Notes: generated from the sequence alone by a model not told the origin. DNA of 64,000 bases from Staphylococcus hsinchuensis (GCF_038789205.1 NZ_CP128355.1:1-64000); one strand, 5' to 3'. Positions 13,182 through 26,061 are shown, numbered from the stretch's first letter. Made by a program: numbers and translations.

Positions 13182-13667
13182 TTATCTTTCTCTATCCCTA
13201 TTCATTTGTTTTATTGTTCGTTTAATGTTTGAAGCTTGCTTTTTATTGATTAACTTAATTTCGATAGTACCACCAGCCGTGGATAACGTTAAATTAGTTA
13301 ACTTATGCTTTCTCATCAATAAACCTTCAAAACTATCAATATTTTGAATTCTGAAGATAGGTACCTTTACTTCCTCTACAAACCAAACGCCTCTTTTAAC
13401 GATGACTTCGTGATCATTAATTTTATATCGGAATATTTTATATTTTACTTTAGGTACGATGATAACCCAAACGATTATACTGACTAATGCTGCACAACCA
13501 CCTATGACGAGATACCATGTATGGGCAGACTTTGAAAGTAGATTTAACCAAAGGCTATCCACGATAAATAATATAGCTGCTACCAACAATAAAATGACAA
13601 TCGTTATTAAGGCTGAAATACGCATCACTTTCACACCAGAAGGTTCCATATAATTATATTGAGTCAT
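13182..13667 (-). CDS. Membrane PH-domain (bPH2/YdbS-like) protein
   Basis: A 161-aa protein with two N-terminal transmembrane helices (about 15-35 and 45-70) followed by a bacterial PH domain 2 (about 80-155) with the family signature EVKVPIFRIQNIDSFEGL. The start ATG at 13667 has AAAGGAG 6 nt upstream and overlaps the end of the preceding PH gene by 14 nt. It is the third member of a three-gene PH cluster. In B. subtilis the related ydbST pair has been linked to resistance to peptide antimicrobials; the role here is inferred only. Confidence 0.85.
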   Translation of the reverse strand: MTQYNYMEPSGVKVMRISALITIVILLLVAAILFIVDSLWLNLLSKSAHTWYLVIGGCAALVSIIVWVIIVPKVKYKIFRYKINDHEVIVKRGVWFVEEVKVPIFRIQNIDSFEGLLMRKHKLTNLTLSTAGGTIEIKLINKKQASNIKRTIKQMNRDRER

Positions 13668-15147
13668 AATCTACTCCTTTCAAATACCACTCTCGTAACA
13701 TTTCAACTTCACTTTCATTAATATAATCCAAACCAATATATTCACTTCCCATTCCTTTAGCAATAATGAAGTTGAAGTTCGCCAAGTCACTTTTTTCTGA
13801 AATTGGTGTCGTATTTATTTCCAACCCTAATAAATTATCATGCTTCAAATAACTGTTTTTATAACCAAATAAAGTCACTTTTCGCACAGCCAACTCATTT
13901 TTAAATAGTTCAAGTCCTGATTGTTTAACTACAATAATACTCTGCAAGATTAAGTAAATAATTAAAATTGCTGCTAAAATAAATATCCATGGTTGCCAAA
14001 AGTAATTTATGATTTCAGCAATAACTAAAATAACAACTGATTGAACCCAAAAATGTTTATGGTAACTACGCCATGGCTTACCTTTTCTTGTATCCTTAAA
14101 CGCCATTTGTGGTATTAATTTGGCAAGAATGTCATATGCCTGGCGTTTATGAATGAATGGTAATATCATAACATTTCCTTCTGCGGTCGCTTCATTATCT
14201 GACGAAAGATCATTATCATCACTAGTAATTAGAAATTGGATAGATGTATAACCTAATAATGCTCTGATAAATGATTGTTTTTCTATAACTGCTTGCACGC
14301 GGTCTGTTGGAACAGTAATATTTTTAATATTAAGTAAACCGTACTTTATATGAAGTTGGTTACCTTGTCGCGTGAGCGTATAATTATAGTATCGAATGAC
14401 AACTAAAATGGCGCCACATATATAACTTAAAATTAACAGTCCAATTAAAAACAAAATTACTTTCAGTAAAATTGAAGAAGATAAGCTCCCTAAAACAGTT
14501 CCCAACCAATGCCAAGGAAAATGATCTGAAAATGCCCCTACAATCGGAGATAAAGTTACAAAAGTCACACCAATTGCGCCACTCGTCATCGACATGGTTA
14601 ACAATTCTTTGAAGTTAAGTTGATACATATGTGTTTGTTGTGATTGGTGTTCTAGATTTTCAACACGTTGCGCTTTTACTTCCCCTTTATCTTCTAAAGC
14701 TTTCTGTCTATCGATAATTGACTCTCTAATCAACTGGCTTTGTTGCTTAGTAACCGTTTCTAAATTGATGCCATCACTTGGGGTTTTTATATGTAATTCT
14801 ACCCCGTTAACAATCTGACTTAATAAACCTTGTGAAGTTTCCATAGATTGTATACGTCGAATATTTAACTCTTTTTTCGATTTTGAAAATACACCTGTTT
14901 GTAATATAAAATGATCATCTTCAATCCAATAACGTGTGTTATATATCTTTACGCCCTGATATATCGATACAATCAATAGAAACCCAAGATAAATACCTGG
15001 GAAAATATAATTTTGTAAATTTGTAAAATCAAAGCTTCTTAAATTAAATAAACTAAAAATGATAATGAAGACAATATTTTGTTTAATCACGTTAATTAAA
15101 CCCGAAAGGTATGAAATAGGATGTAGCTTTTGAGGTCTAGACATCAT
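13654..15147 (-). CDS. Large membrane PH-domain (YdbT-like) protein
   Basis: A 497-aa integral membrane protein with tandem bPH2 domains. Hydrophobic pairs are near residues 15-65, 180-250 and 360-395; each pair is followed by a PH-like segment, the clearest being ELNIRRIQSMETSQGLLSQ and NITVPTDRVQAVIEKQSF. This is the YdbT architecture. GAGGAG lies 6 nt before ATG 15147; the next codon is also ATG. It overlaps both neighbours (11 and 14 nt), so the three genes form one translationally coupled unit. The function is unknown; envelope stress or bacteriocin tolerance is plausible. Confidence 0.85.
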   Translation of the reverse strand: MMSRPQKLHPISYLSGLINVIKQNIVFIIIFSLFNLRSFDFTNLQNYIFPGIYLGFLLIVSIYQGVKIYNTRYWIEDDHFILQTGVFSKSKKELNIRRIQSMETSQGLLSQIVNGVELHIKTPSDGINLETVTKQQSQLIRESIIDRQKALEDKGEVKAQRVENLEHQSQQTHMYQLNFKELLTMSMTSGAIGVTFVTLSPIVGAFSDHFPWHWLGTVLGSLSSSILLKVILFLIGLLILSYICGAILVVIRYYNYTLTRQGNQLHIKYGLLNIKNITVPTDRVQAVIEKQSFIRALLGYTSIQFLITSDDNDLSSDNEATAEGNVMILPFIHKRQAYDILAKLIPQMAFKDTRKGKPWRSYHKHFWVQSVVILVIAEIINYFWQPWIFILAAILIIYLILQSIIVVKQSGLELFKNELAVRKVTLFGYKNSYLKHDNLLGLEINTTPISEKSDLANFNFIIAKGMGSEYIGLDYINESEVEMLREWYLKGVDYDSI

Positions 15148-15616
15148 AATCAGCTCCTCTCAGGTATTGTAAAATTTCGGTTTCTAACCGGTCTACCTCA
15201 TCATTTTTCATTAATGGTAGTACTATCACATGTCCTGCTGTTAACATAGTAACTTGAGACAGTTGCATCTTACTTAAAATAGGATTACTCTTCCTTTCTA
15301 TGTATTGGATACGTTCAAATTTCATAATTTCTTTCCTTTTAAAGAACAAGCCATTTTTCACTTCAATGATCGGGTTTGACACTTTGTAATAAGCATATCG
15401 ATATTTGATCCATGGCCGAAATATCAATAAGAGAATTTCCAACAAGATTAGACCACTAAATAGATAAATCAGTCCATGCCACCAGTTAAATAATTGCCAT
15501 AAATATATAAAAAATACGAGTACAATAATGCCAAAAGCACTATTAAACAAACGTGTTATGTAATGATAATAAAGTGCTTGTTTCGGGCTTTTATACATTG
15601 TTGAATCACTTAGCAT
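15137..15616 (-). CDS. Membrane PH-domain (YdbS-like) protein
   Basis: A 159-aa protein with two transmembrane helices (about 25-45 and 48-68) and one bPH2 domain (about 75-155) with IMKFERIQYIERKSNPI. It is first in the three-gene PH cluster. ATG 15616 follows GAGGAG by about 7 nt. It resembles the 161-aa third gene in layout, so one probably arose by duplication of the other. The partner YdbT-like protein overlaps its stop by 11 nt. Confidence 0.85.
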   Translation of the reverse strand: MLSDSTMYKSPKQALYYHYITRLFNSAFGIIVLVFFIYLWQLFNWWHGLIYLFSGLILLEILLLIFRPWIKYRYAYYKVSNPIIEVKNGLFFKRKEIMKFERIQYIERKSNPILSKMQLSQVTMLTAGHVIVLPLMKNDEVDRLETEILQYLRGADYDV

Positions 15617-15739
15617 TAGGCCACTCCTCTATAGTTTTGATTAATTATAACATAACATTTATATTTAATTTGTCTATCCTTTTTTATAGCTAATTATAAA
15701 CTTAATATAAAACAAATATCGTGATATAAAAACACCAAA

Positions 15740-15767
15740 AACCCTTCACATGCATCTGTGAAGGGTT
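15740..15767 (-). terminator. cshA terminator
   Basis: An 11-bp stem AACCCTTCACA/TGTGAAGGGTT with a 6-nt loop is followed by TTTTTGGTG on the minus strand, 50 bp beyond the cshA stop. The stem is symmetric, but the T tract favours the minus direction. Confidence 0.88.
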
Positions 15768-15817
15768 AGAATTTTTTCGTAACAGCTCAAATTAAATGAG
15801 CATATTAAAGTATTTAA

Positions 15818-17708
<1,891 letters not shown>

Positions 17709-19076
17709 CTACTTATTTGCTTCGATAATCGCTTCGACAACTTCTTCTAACTTCATACCTCTAGAACCTTTAACTAATATTTTATCACCTTGCGTCATAT
17801 TATCTAAAATATGGTCAATTAGAAGTTGTTTATCTTCAAAATGTACAGCTTTATCAACGTGAGGTTGGCCTGTTTCATTGATAAACTTTGATTCATTGCC
17901 AAACGTATATAAATTCGCAATCGCCTTATCCTCTAAATAATCACCAACTGATTTATGCATTTCTTCACTAATACCACCAAGCTCTAATACATCAGCTAAT
18001 ATTATGGATTTACGTCCTCCCATATTAGATAATGTATCGATTGCTGCTTTCATACTAGTAGGACTTGCATTATAGGCGTCGTTGATAATGACCGTATTAT
18101 CGTCTAAATGGTGTTGTTCCATGCGCATACCTGTGAGTTGCACATGTGAAATATTATGATAGATTGTTTCATAATCTAAGTTTAATTGCTCACCAATTGT
18201 AATTGCAATTGTCGCATTTTTCATGTTATGAGCTCCAAGTACTGGTAATTTGTACTGGTCAGTACCGTTAAATTTAAATTGAATGCCTTTATCTGTAACT
18301 TGTTCAAAATGACAAGTTTTCACATTCGAACTCTCTAAACCAATACTTATACAATCGACATGATTAAGTTGTTCGACATGTGGCTTTAATAGTGGTTCAT
18401 CTCCATCGTAAATGAACAAGCCACCATCTATCAGTCCTTTAGTAATTTCTGATTTAGCTTGCGCAATCCCTTCTCTAGATCCTAAATCTTGCATATGTGA
18501 TTCACCAATATTAGTGATGACAGCTATATCCGGGTGCGCTATATTTGATAATAATTCAATTTCACCAAACCCTGACATACCCATTTCTAAAATGGAAATT
18601 TCGGTATCTTGATCTAATTCCAATATCGTTAATGGTAAACCAATTTCGTTGTTGTAATTACCTTGTGTCTTCTTCACTTTATAATGTGATTTTAACACGC
18701 TTTCAATCATATCTTTTGTCGTTGTTTTACCATTTGAACCAGTAACTGCAATGACCTTGGGACCAACGAATTTTAAGTAGGCCTTTGCTAATTGTTGTAA
18801 AGCTTCTAACGTATCGTCAACCCAAATAATTGGACCTTCTACATTTCCATCAAGTTGAACATCTTTTTGATAAAATGCAGCACCTGCACCATCTTTAAGT
18901 GCTTGCGCCACGAACTTATGTCCATCGACATTTTCACCTTTAAAAGGAATAAATAAATTTTGACTTTCAATAACTCGAGAATCTATAGAAACACCTTTAA
19001 CCGTAGTGTTCAAATGTTGCTCATCGATTTCACAAGAGATCCATTCCTTGATTTTTCCTAAAGTTACTTCAATCAT
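17709..19076 (-). CDS. murF: UDP-MurNAc-tripeptide D-Ala-D-Ala ligase
   Basis: A 455-aa cytoplasmic Mur ligase that adds D-Ala-D-Ala to UDP-MurNAc-tripeptide. The ATP-binding loop is [12 protein letters not shown] near residue 115; the central-domain signature [19 protein letters not shown] and the C-terminal segment [12 protein letters not shown] are present. It starts 12 bp after ddl, whose product is its substrate, so the two form an operon. Length and motifs are normal. Confidence 0.97.
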   Translation of the reverse strand: MIEVTLGKIKEWISCEIDEQHLNTTVKGVSIDSRVIESQNLFIPFKGENVDGHKFVAQALKDGAGAAFYQKDVQLDGNVEGPIIWVDDTLEALQQLAKAYLKFVGPKVIAVTGSNGKTTTKDMIESVLKSHYKVKKTQGNYNNEIGLPLTILELDQDTEISILEMGMSGFGEIELLSNIAHPDIAVITNIGESHMQDLGSREGIAQAKSEITKGLIDGGLFIYDGDEPLLKPHVEQLNHVDCISIGLESSNVKTCHFEQVTDKGIQFKFNGTDQYKLPVLGAHNMKNATIAITIGEQLNLDYETIYHNISHVQLTGMRMEQHHLDDNTVIINDAYNASPTSMKAAIDTLSNMGGRKSIILADVLELGGISEEMHKSVGDYLEDKAIANLYTFGNESKFINETGQPHVDKAVHFEDKQLLIDHILDNMTQGDKILVKGSRGMKLEEVVEAIIEANK

Positions 19077-19088
19077 TATTTATTCGCC

Positions 19089-20538
<1,450 letters not shown>

Positions 20539-21738
20539 ATGAACAGTTTACGTCAATTAAAGAATAACCCCTGGTTTAGACGGATAGACTGGAAATTAGT
20601 CGCTATCCTTGCACTTTTAGCAATTATCAGTATCACTATAATAAGTTCGGCAATGGGCGGCGGACAATATAGCGCTAACTTCAGTATTAGACAAATACTT
20701 TATTATATTTTCGGTGGTATAATTGCTGGATTAATCATGCTTATTTCACCGAAAAAGTTATTCCGACATACATATACACTTTACATTATTTTATGTGTAG
20801 CGTTATTAATTTTAGTTATCATACCACCAAACCCATTGATGCCTGTCATCAACGGTGCACAAAGTTGGTTTAAAGCAGGTCCAATTAGTATACAACCTTC
20901 AGAATTTATGAAGATTATACTCATATTGGCATTAGCAAAATTAATTTCTAATCATAATCGATTTACCTTTAAACCATCAATTAGAACGGACTTCAAATTA
21001 TTCTTTAAAATTTGTGGTCTATCTATAATTCCAATGATACTCATTCTATTACAAAATGACTTAGGTACAACTTTAGTAATTTGTGCAATCATTGCTGGGA
21101 TGTTAATTGTAAGTGGTATTACGTGGAGAATATTAGCTCCGTTATTTATCTTTGTAATAGTAGCAGGCGCTAGTATTATTTTATCGATTATTTTTAAATC
21201 AACGATTTTCGAAAAGCTATTAGGTATTCAAACATATCAACTAGGTCGTATTAACTCATGGCTTGATCCATATACATTTAGTAGTGGCGATGGTTATCAT
21301 CTAACAGAATCACTTAAAGCAATCGGTTCAGGTCAGTTATTCGGTAAAGGATTTAATCATGGTGAAGTTTATATACCTGAAAATCATACCGACTTCATTT
21401 TCTCAGTAATTGGAGAAGAATTTGGTTTTATCGGTGCAGTCGTTTTACTACTTATTTATTTAATACTAATCATACATTTAATAAGATTAGCAACTAAATT
21501 AGAAAGCCTATATGCGAAACTATTTATAATTGGATTTATTTCATTGATACTATTCCATGTTTTACAAAATATAGGTATGACGATTCAATTGTTACCGATT
21601 ACGGGTATACCATTACCATTTATTAGTTATGGTGGTAGTGCTTTATGGAGCTTAATGTTTGGTGTCGGTATATTGCTATCTATTTACTATCACCAACCTA
21701 AAAAGAAATATCACCAACAAGAAGAAGAAAATGCATAA
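20539..21738 (+). CDS. rodA: SEDS-family peptidoglycan glycosyltransferase RodA
   Basis: A 399-aa polytopic membrane protein with about ten hydrophobic helices. SEDS proteins polymerise lipid II together with a class B penicillin-binding protein. Family motifs seen are NGAQSWFKAGPISIQPSEF (near 110), LLQNDLGTT (near 175), the acidic loop HTDFIFSVIGEEFGF and the C-terminal TGIPLPFISYGGSAL. The RodA rather than FtsW assignment rests on similarity and on its match to the S. aureus locus near ddl. AAAGGAG precedes ATG 20539. It is a single gene with its own terminator. Confidence 0.92.
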   Translation: MNSLRQLKNNPWFRRIDWKLVAILALLAIISITIISSAMGGGQYSANFSIRQILYYIFGGIIAGLIMLISPKKLFRHTYTLYIILCVALLILVIIPPNPLMPVINGAQSWFKAGPISIQPSEFMKIILILALAKLISNHNRFTFKPSIRTDFKLFFKICGLSIIPMILILLQNDLGTTLVICAIIAGMLIVSGITWRILAPLFIFVIVAGASIILSIIFKSTIFEKLLGIQTYQLGRINSWLDPYTFSSGDGYHLTESLKAIGSGQLFGKGFNHGEVYIPENHTDFIFSVIGEEFGFIGAVVLLLIYLILIIHLIRLATKLESLYAKLFIIGFISLILFHVLQNIGMTIQLLPITGIPLPFISYGGSALWSLMFGVGILLSIYYHQPKKKYHQQEEENA

Positions 21739-21750
21739 TCTTTAAACAAA

Positions 21751-21783
21751 AGAGAGCTATTCCAGATTTTGGAATGGCTCTCT
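21751..21783 (+). terminator. rodA terminator
   Basis: A stem AGAGAGCTATTCC/GGAATGGCTCTCT with a 7-nt loop is followed by TTTTTATA on the plus strand, 12 bp after the rodA stop. Confidence 0.92.
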
Positions 21784-21871
21784 TTTTATAAAATAGAACT
21801 ATACTGTTTTATTTTGAACATATTCAAATAACTTCAAACGACATAACTTATGTATTTTTGGCAGAAAAAAA

Positions 21872-21895
21872 CGATGTGAACACGTGTCCTCATCG
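21872..21895 (-). terminator. Terminator after the 46-aa small gene
   Basis: On the minus strand CGATGAGGACAC pairs with GTGTTCACATCG with one or two mismatches, followed by TTTTTTT. It lies 18 bp past the stop of the small reading frame at 21913-22053 and is separate from the rodA terminator, so it supports a real minus-strand transcript there. Confidence 0.75.
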
Positions 21896-21912
21896 CTTTC
21901 TTGGTAATAAGA

Positions 21913-22053
21913 CTATTTCAACTGGTTAGCGGCTTTCACATTAGTTGATAAAGAATGCATAACATCTAATCTTGATTTAGTTTTCTTTATGTTAACCCCT
22001 AATGATGATAATAGTTGAACTACATTTTGAATCTTTTCATTTTCTTTAGTCAT
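21913..22053 (-). CDS. Small hypothetical protein, 46 aa
   Basis: A 46-codon frame starting ATG at 22053 with the ribosome site AGGGGTGAT a few bases upstream. The product is hydrophilic, Lys/Asn/Ser-rich, has no Cys or Trp and no membrane segment, and looks mostly helical (VVQLLSSLGVNIKKTK, then RLDVMHSLSTNVKAAN). A terminator with a T7 run follows its stop. I do not recognise the family. It lies between rodA and csoZ and is transcribed like csoZ-csoR, but is 168 bp from csoZ. It might be a small regulatory or stress protein; no function is claimed. Confidence 0.65.
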   Translation of the reverse strand: MTKENEKIQNVVQLLSSLGVNIKKTKSRLDVMHSLSTNVKAANQLK

Positions 22054-22221
22054 ATTATCACCCCTAACTTCTTTCTTACTACCATATTACCTTATTTAGT
22101 AGCCAATTACCATACAATATTTAAAATTTTAAATATATTGTCATAATGTCAAAATATTATCTTAAAACATACTTTACATACAATATTTGCACATTATTAA
22201 TTTCAAATGTGTACAATTACA

Positions 22222-22428
22222 TCAATTAATAATTTCAAATCCTAAATCATATACTTCTTTTTCTAAATTATTTAAACTTGCAGGTGTTTCAAATTCGATG
22301 TCGATCTGTCCACTCCTTTGATTAATACAGACCTTTTGCACTCCATCTATTGTAAATAATCGTTGCTCAAGTTTATGTTGTTGTTCTTCATTAGTTAAGT
22401 TAGAAACATAAATCGTCTCAAATTCCAC
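22222..22428 (-). CDS. csoZ: CsoZ-like putative copper chaperone, HMA fold without CxxC
   Basis: A 68-aa protein with the beta-alpha-beta pattern of heavy-metal-associated domains: an N-terminal strand ETIYVSNL, a helix, GVQKVCIN, a strand around DIEFET and a C-terminal DLGFEI. The metal loop that normally reads MxCxxC is replaced by LTNEEQ, and the only Cys is in QKVCIN, so ordinary Cu(I) chelation is doubtful. It follows csoR by 12 bp and is cotranscribed with it. The name follows the gene beside csoR in S. aureus, called csoZ. A noncanonical metal or protein-binding role is possible. Confidence 0.75.
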   Translation of the reverse strand: MEFETIYVSNLTNEEQQHKLEQRLFTIDGVQKVCINQRSGQIDIEFETPASLNNLEKEVYDLGFEIIN

Positions 22429-22440
22429 TATTGCTCGCTC

Positions 22441-22734
22441 CTAGTCTTTCATTAATTTTTGAAATGTTACTAATAACTCTTCCATCGCTTCTTCCTCTTC
22501 GCCATGGTTCACTTTATCCATAATACAGCCTTTCATATGATGTTCCAATAATCTTGTTGCAACGCTGTTTAATGCAGAGCGTGTTGCTCTAATTTGAGTA
22601 AGTACATCATCACAATATACATCTTCAGATATCATTCTATTAATCGCACGAACTTGCCCTTCTATGCGGTTTAATCGTGAAGTTAAATTCGCTTTAGTTT
22701 GTTCTGAATGATGCGCTTTATGAATTTCAGTCAT
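22441..22734 (-). CDS. csoR: Copper-sensing repressor CsoR
   Basis: A 97-aa all-helical repressor of the CsoR/RcnR family. The Cu(I) ligand set C41, H66, C70 (Cys-His-Cys) is intact in DVYCDD and EHHMKGC, which separates it from nickel or formaldehyde sensors of the family. A G-rich pseudo-palindrome at 22771-22788, upstream of the start, is a likely operator, implying autoregulation. In S. aureus CsoR controls the copAZ exporter genes, which are not in this window. It is divergent from cls. Confidence 0.94.
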   Translation of the reverse strand: MTEIHKAHHSEQTKANLTSRLNRIEGQVRAINRMISEDVYCDDVLTQIRATRSALNSVATRLLEHHMKGCIMDKVNHGEEEEAMEELLVTFQKLMKD

Positions 22735-22770
22735 TTAAGGTTGCCTCCCTTTAGAATTCATCAACATAAT

Positions 22771-22788
22771 ATACCTATCCCCCCTATC
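22771..22788 (-). promoter_or_regulatory. Candidate CsoR operator
   Basis: The minus strand carries GATAGGGGGGATAGGTAT, a G-tract flanked by TA steps resembling known CsoR sites (TACC...GGGGTA type). It lies about 40 bp before the csoR start and within the csoR-cls divergent region, where it could affect both genes. Confidence 0.55.
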
Positions 22789-22875
22789 AGTCAAGTGATA
22801 AAAAGTGTTCTACATGTTACAATAATTGGGACTTTTATATTTTTTAACACTTGATTTAAGTGTATGGAGGTACAT

Positions 22876-24360
22876 ATGGTAGATATTTTCGCAATGTTGT
22901 ATAGTCACACCAACATCATCATCAACGTTATTTTAATTGGTGCCTTTTTATTAAATGTTATCTTTGCTTTTACAATTATATTTATGGAAAGGCGATCTGC
23001 CAGTTCGATTTGGGCATGGATATTAGTACTATTTCTGTTACCCATACTAGGATTTGTAATCTACTTGTTATTTGGTAGACAAATTCAACGTCAACAAATC
23101 TTTAAGATAGACAGAGAAGATCAAATCGGTATAGAAATGATCGTCAATGAACAAATGGAAGCCTTAAAAAATGATGATTTTTCAAAAGGAAACCATCAAA
23201 TTGTTAAGTATAAAGATATGGTACAAATGTTGTTATATAACAATGCAGCGTTCTTAACAACCGATAATGAAATTAAAGTGTTTACAGACGGTGCTGACAA
23301 ATTTGAATCTTTAATAGACGATATTTATGCAGCTAAAGATTACATACACATTCAATATTATATTTTCAGAAATGACCAACTCAGCAACCGTATCTTAACC
23401 GCTTTAGAACACAAGCTTGACGAAGGTTTAGAAGTGAGAATGCTTTATGATGATATGGGATCTAGAACGTTAAAGTTTAAGGATTTTAAGAACTTCCGAA
23501 AGAAAAATGGTCATTTTGAATCGTTTTTCCCATCTAAATTACCGCTTATCAACTTAAGAATGAATAATAGAAACCATAGAAAGGTTGTTATTATTGATGG
23601 ACATATTGGTTACGTGGGTGGCTTTAATGTAGGTGAAGAATATCTCGGATTAAAGAAAAAGTTTGGTTATTGGCGGGATACACATTTACGTATAGTTGGT
23701 GATGCTGTTAACGCATTACAATTACGTTTTATGTTGGATTGGAACTCTCAATCTTCTCGTGAAGATATTAAATATGAAGATCGTTACTTCCCTGATGTTA
23801 AGTCTGGCGGTACGAAGGGTGTTCAGATTGCCTCTAGTGGACCAGATGAAACTTGGGAACAAATTAAATACGGTTATTTAAAAATGATTGCTTCAGCTAA
23901 GCAATCCATCTATATTCAAACGCCATATTTTATTCCTGACCAAGCATTCTTAGATGCAGTGAAAATAGCTGCACTCGGTGGCGTAGAAGTCAACATTATG
24001 ATTCCTAATAAACCAGATCACCCATTTGTCTTCTGGGCTACTTATAAAAACGTCGCTTCATTGTTAGATGCGGGAGTAAATATATTTCATTATGATAATG
24101 GATTCTTACATTCAAAAACAGTCGTTATAGATGATGAATTGGCGAGCGTCGGAACTGCAAATATGGATCACCGTAGTTTCACTTTAAACTTTGAAGTAAA
24201 TGCCTTTATATATGATACGGAAATTGCACAACAACTTAAGCGCGCTTTCCAAGATGATTTAAAAGTGTCACATCGTTTAACGAAAGAACTTTATGAAAAA
24301 CGCAGTAACTGGATTAAATTTAAAGAAGGTATTTCTCAATTATTATCCCCTATATTATAA
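22876..24360 (+). CDS. cls: Cardiolipin synthase
   Basis: A 494-aa membrane-bound phospholipase D family enzyme that condenses two phosphatidylglycerols into cardiolipin. Two N-terminal transmembrane helices (about 10-32 and 40-62) precede two PLD domains with the HKD motifs [10 protein letters not shown] (near 215) and [11 protein letters not shown] (near 410). I chose ATG 22876, five bases after GGAGG; the ATG at 22864 overlaps that site. The length equals S. aureus Cls2. An HD-domain gene follows 47 bp downstream. Confidence 0.95.
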   Translation: MVDIFAMLYSHTNIIINVILIGAFLLNVIFAFTIIFMERRSASSIWAWILVLFLLPILGFVIYLLFGRQIQRQQIFKIDREDQIGIEMIVNEQMEALKNDDFSKGNHQIVKYKDMVQMLLYNNAAFLTTDNEIKVFTDGADKFESLIDDIYAAKDYIHIQYYIFRNDQLSNRILTALEHKLDEGLEVRMLYDDMGSRTLKFKDFKNFRKKNGHFESFFPSKLPLINLRMNNRNHRKVVIIDGHIGYVGGFNVGEEYLGLKKKFGYWRDTHLRIVGDAVNALQLRFMLDWNSQSSREDIKYEDRYFPDVKSGGTKGVQIASSGPDETWEQIKYGYLKMIASAKQSIYIQTPYFIPDQAFLDAVKIAALGGVEVNIMIPNKPDHPFVFWATYKNVASLLDAGVNIFHYDNGFLHSKTVVIDDELASVGTANMDHRSFTLNFEVNAFIYDTEIAQQLKRAFQDDLKVSHRLTKELYEKRSNWIKFKEGISQLLSPIL

Positions 24361-24407
24361 GTAAATAGATGTATAGAACATTTGTTAAATGCAAAGGAGT
24401 TACATTA

Positions 24408-25055
24408 ATGAACTCACAAAACATTATCTTTAACGCAACACATTATATGAAACAATGTCATAAACATGATACAAGCGGACATGATGTTGCACATGTGCAA
24501 CGTGTAGTGAAAATTGCACTACATATTGCTGAACAAGAACAACAAGGTGACCGATTGGTAATTCAATTAGCTGCCTTACTTCACGATACTGTCGATAGCA
24601 AGTTAACTGATGTCACAGATGCAACTGTGAAACTACAACAATTTTTAAAGCAACAAAAGCTTAGCCAAAGTCAGCAATCAGAGATTATGTTTATCATTAA
24701 TAACATGAGTTATAACAACGGCGCAAATAATCATGTTGAATTACCTATTGAAGGACAAATCGTGAGAGATGCTGATAGACTAGATGCTTTGGGCGCAATT
24801 GGTATTGCACGTACGTTTCAATTTGCAGGTCATTTTAATGAGCCTATGTGGGTCGAATCAGAGGCAAATCATCCTCTATTAGATGTAGAAATTGATAAGC
24901 AAGACACACCTCCCTCAGCAATCAAACATTTTTATGAAAAATTGTTTAAACTCAAATCATTAATGCATACAAAAACAGGTAAAAAAATGGCTGAGGAACG
25001 TCATGATTATATGAAAAGATTTGTTACTCAATTTTTTAATGAATGGTACTTTTAA
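24408..25055 (+). CDS. HD-domain phosphohydrolase (YedJ-like)
   Basis: A 215-aa metal-dependent HD-superfamily hydrolase. Metal residues are visible in SGHDVAHVQRV, LLHDTVDSK and the later acidic VRDADRLDALGAIG. Proteins of this group are annotated as YedJ-like phosphohydrolases of uncertain substrate. ATG 24408 is preferred because GGAG lies 8 nt upstream; an upstream in-frame ATG at 24369 lacks a ribosome site. It is probably cotranscribed with cls and ends before a bidirectional terminator. Confidence 0.85.
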   Translation: MNSQNIIFNATHYMKQCHKHDTSGHDVAHVQRVVKIALHIAEQEQQGDRLVIQLAALLHDTVDSKLTDVTDATVKLQQFLKQQKLSQSQQSEIMFIINNMSYNNGANNHVELPIEGQIVRDADRLDALGAIGIARTFQFAGHFNEPMWVESEANHPLLDVEIDKQDTPPSAIKHFYEKLFKLKSLMHTKTGKKMAEERHDYMKRFVTQFFNEWYF

Positions 25056-25071
25056 CTGTATCGATAATTTA

Positions 25072-25107
25072 AAAGAGCGAGGCTTTGAATTTCAAAGCCT
25101 CGCTCTT
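25072..25107. terminator. Bidirectional terminator between the HD gene and yidC
   Basis: A perfect stem of about 18 bp, AAAGAGCGAGGCTTTGAA/TTCAAAGCCTCGCTCTTT, lies between two converging genes with A/T-rich flanks on both sides. It probably serves both the plus-strand cls-HD unit and minus-strand yidC. Confidence 0.92.
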
Positions 25108-25117
25108 TATTTATACA

Positions 25118-25978
25118 TTATTTCTTTTTCTTCTTATTAGAAACGACTTGTGTGTTGCCGCCTTTTTTATTAGTTTTTTCTTTGTTCATTTTTGCAAGCA
25201 TAGGTTCAACTTCTTTTTTAGCTAATTTAGAATAATACATATTAGCAACTTCAGTTTGTACAACTAAGAACGCCGCACTGACTGACCAATATAAACCTAA
25301 TGCAGAAACTGAACTTAGGGATACGAAGATAATCATAATTGGGGAAATAACCATCATCATGTAACCCATTTGTTTTTGTTCTTCAGGCATAGATCTTGAT
25401 GATACGTAAGCCTGTAAAAAGTATAGCACACCCGCGATTATTGTAATCAAGATGTCTGGTTTAGCTAAGTTAAACCATAAGAAGTGTGGGTGATGAGAAA
25501 AACCTGCAAGATTTGATTTCAATGCAAAGTATAATCCCATGATAATAGGCATTTGAATAAGTACTGGTAAACAACCTAACATACTCTTCATAGGATTCAT
25601 ATCATATTTTTTGTAAACTTCCATGAGTTCTTGGTTCGCTGCCATTTTATCTTCCTGAGTACGCGCACGTTTAACTTTTTCTTGTACTTCATTTACCTCA
25701 GGTTTGGCAACTTTCATTTTTTCACGCATCATATGACTATTTTTATAGTTTGATAACATGAATGGTAATAAAACTAAACGAATCGCTAAAACTAAGACAA
25801 TTATTGCAAGACCGTAATCATTATTAAAACTTGAGCCTAACCAATGAATCAACTTACTCATTGGATCGACGAAAGTATTAAAGAAAAATCCGTCTCTATT
25901 TTCTGGTTTAGAATAATCACAACCAGATAATAAAACCATTACACCTAACAATAAAGGTAATAACGTTTTCTTTTTCAT
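25118..25978 (-). CDS. yidC: Membrane protein insertase YidC
   Basis: A 286-aa Oxa1/YidC lipoprotein that inserts proteins into the cytoplasmic membrane. The lipobox LLSGC places the lipid-modified Cys at position 20. Five hydrophobic segments follow, with the conserved stretch [20 protein letters not shown] near 145 and a Lys-rich tail after 260. Length is typical of Gram-positive YidC. It lies downstream of the thi operon on the same strand with an 83-bp gap, so it may have its own promoter. Confidence 0.95.
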   Translation of the reverse strand: MKKKTLLPLLLGVMVLLSGCDYSKPENRDGFFFNTFVDPMSKLIHWLGSSFNNDYGLAIIVLVLAIRLVLLPFMLSNYKNSHMMREKMKVAKPEVNEVQEKVKRARTQEDKMAANQELMEVYKKYDMNPMKSMLGCLPVLIQMPIIMGLYFALKSNLAGFSHHPHFLWFNLAKPDILITIIAGVLYFLQAYVSSRSMPEEQKQMGYMMMVISPIMIIFVSLSSVSALGLYWSVSAAFLVVQTEVANMYYSKLAKKEVEPMLAKMNKEKTNKKGGNTQVVSNKKKKK

Positions 25979-26061
25979 TTTTCCACCTCTAACCTTTTAT
26001 TCACATAAATAACATTCTATCATATAAGGCTTAGAGTGAAAATTAAAAAAAGCAATTTCTA

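Noticed and set aside
22111..22145. AT-only inverted repeat CAATATTTAAAATTTTAAATATT before the small gene
   Set aside because: It can fold, but in sequence with almost no GC it is expected by chance and has no terminator or operator context.
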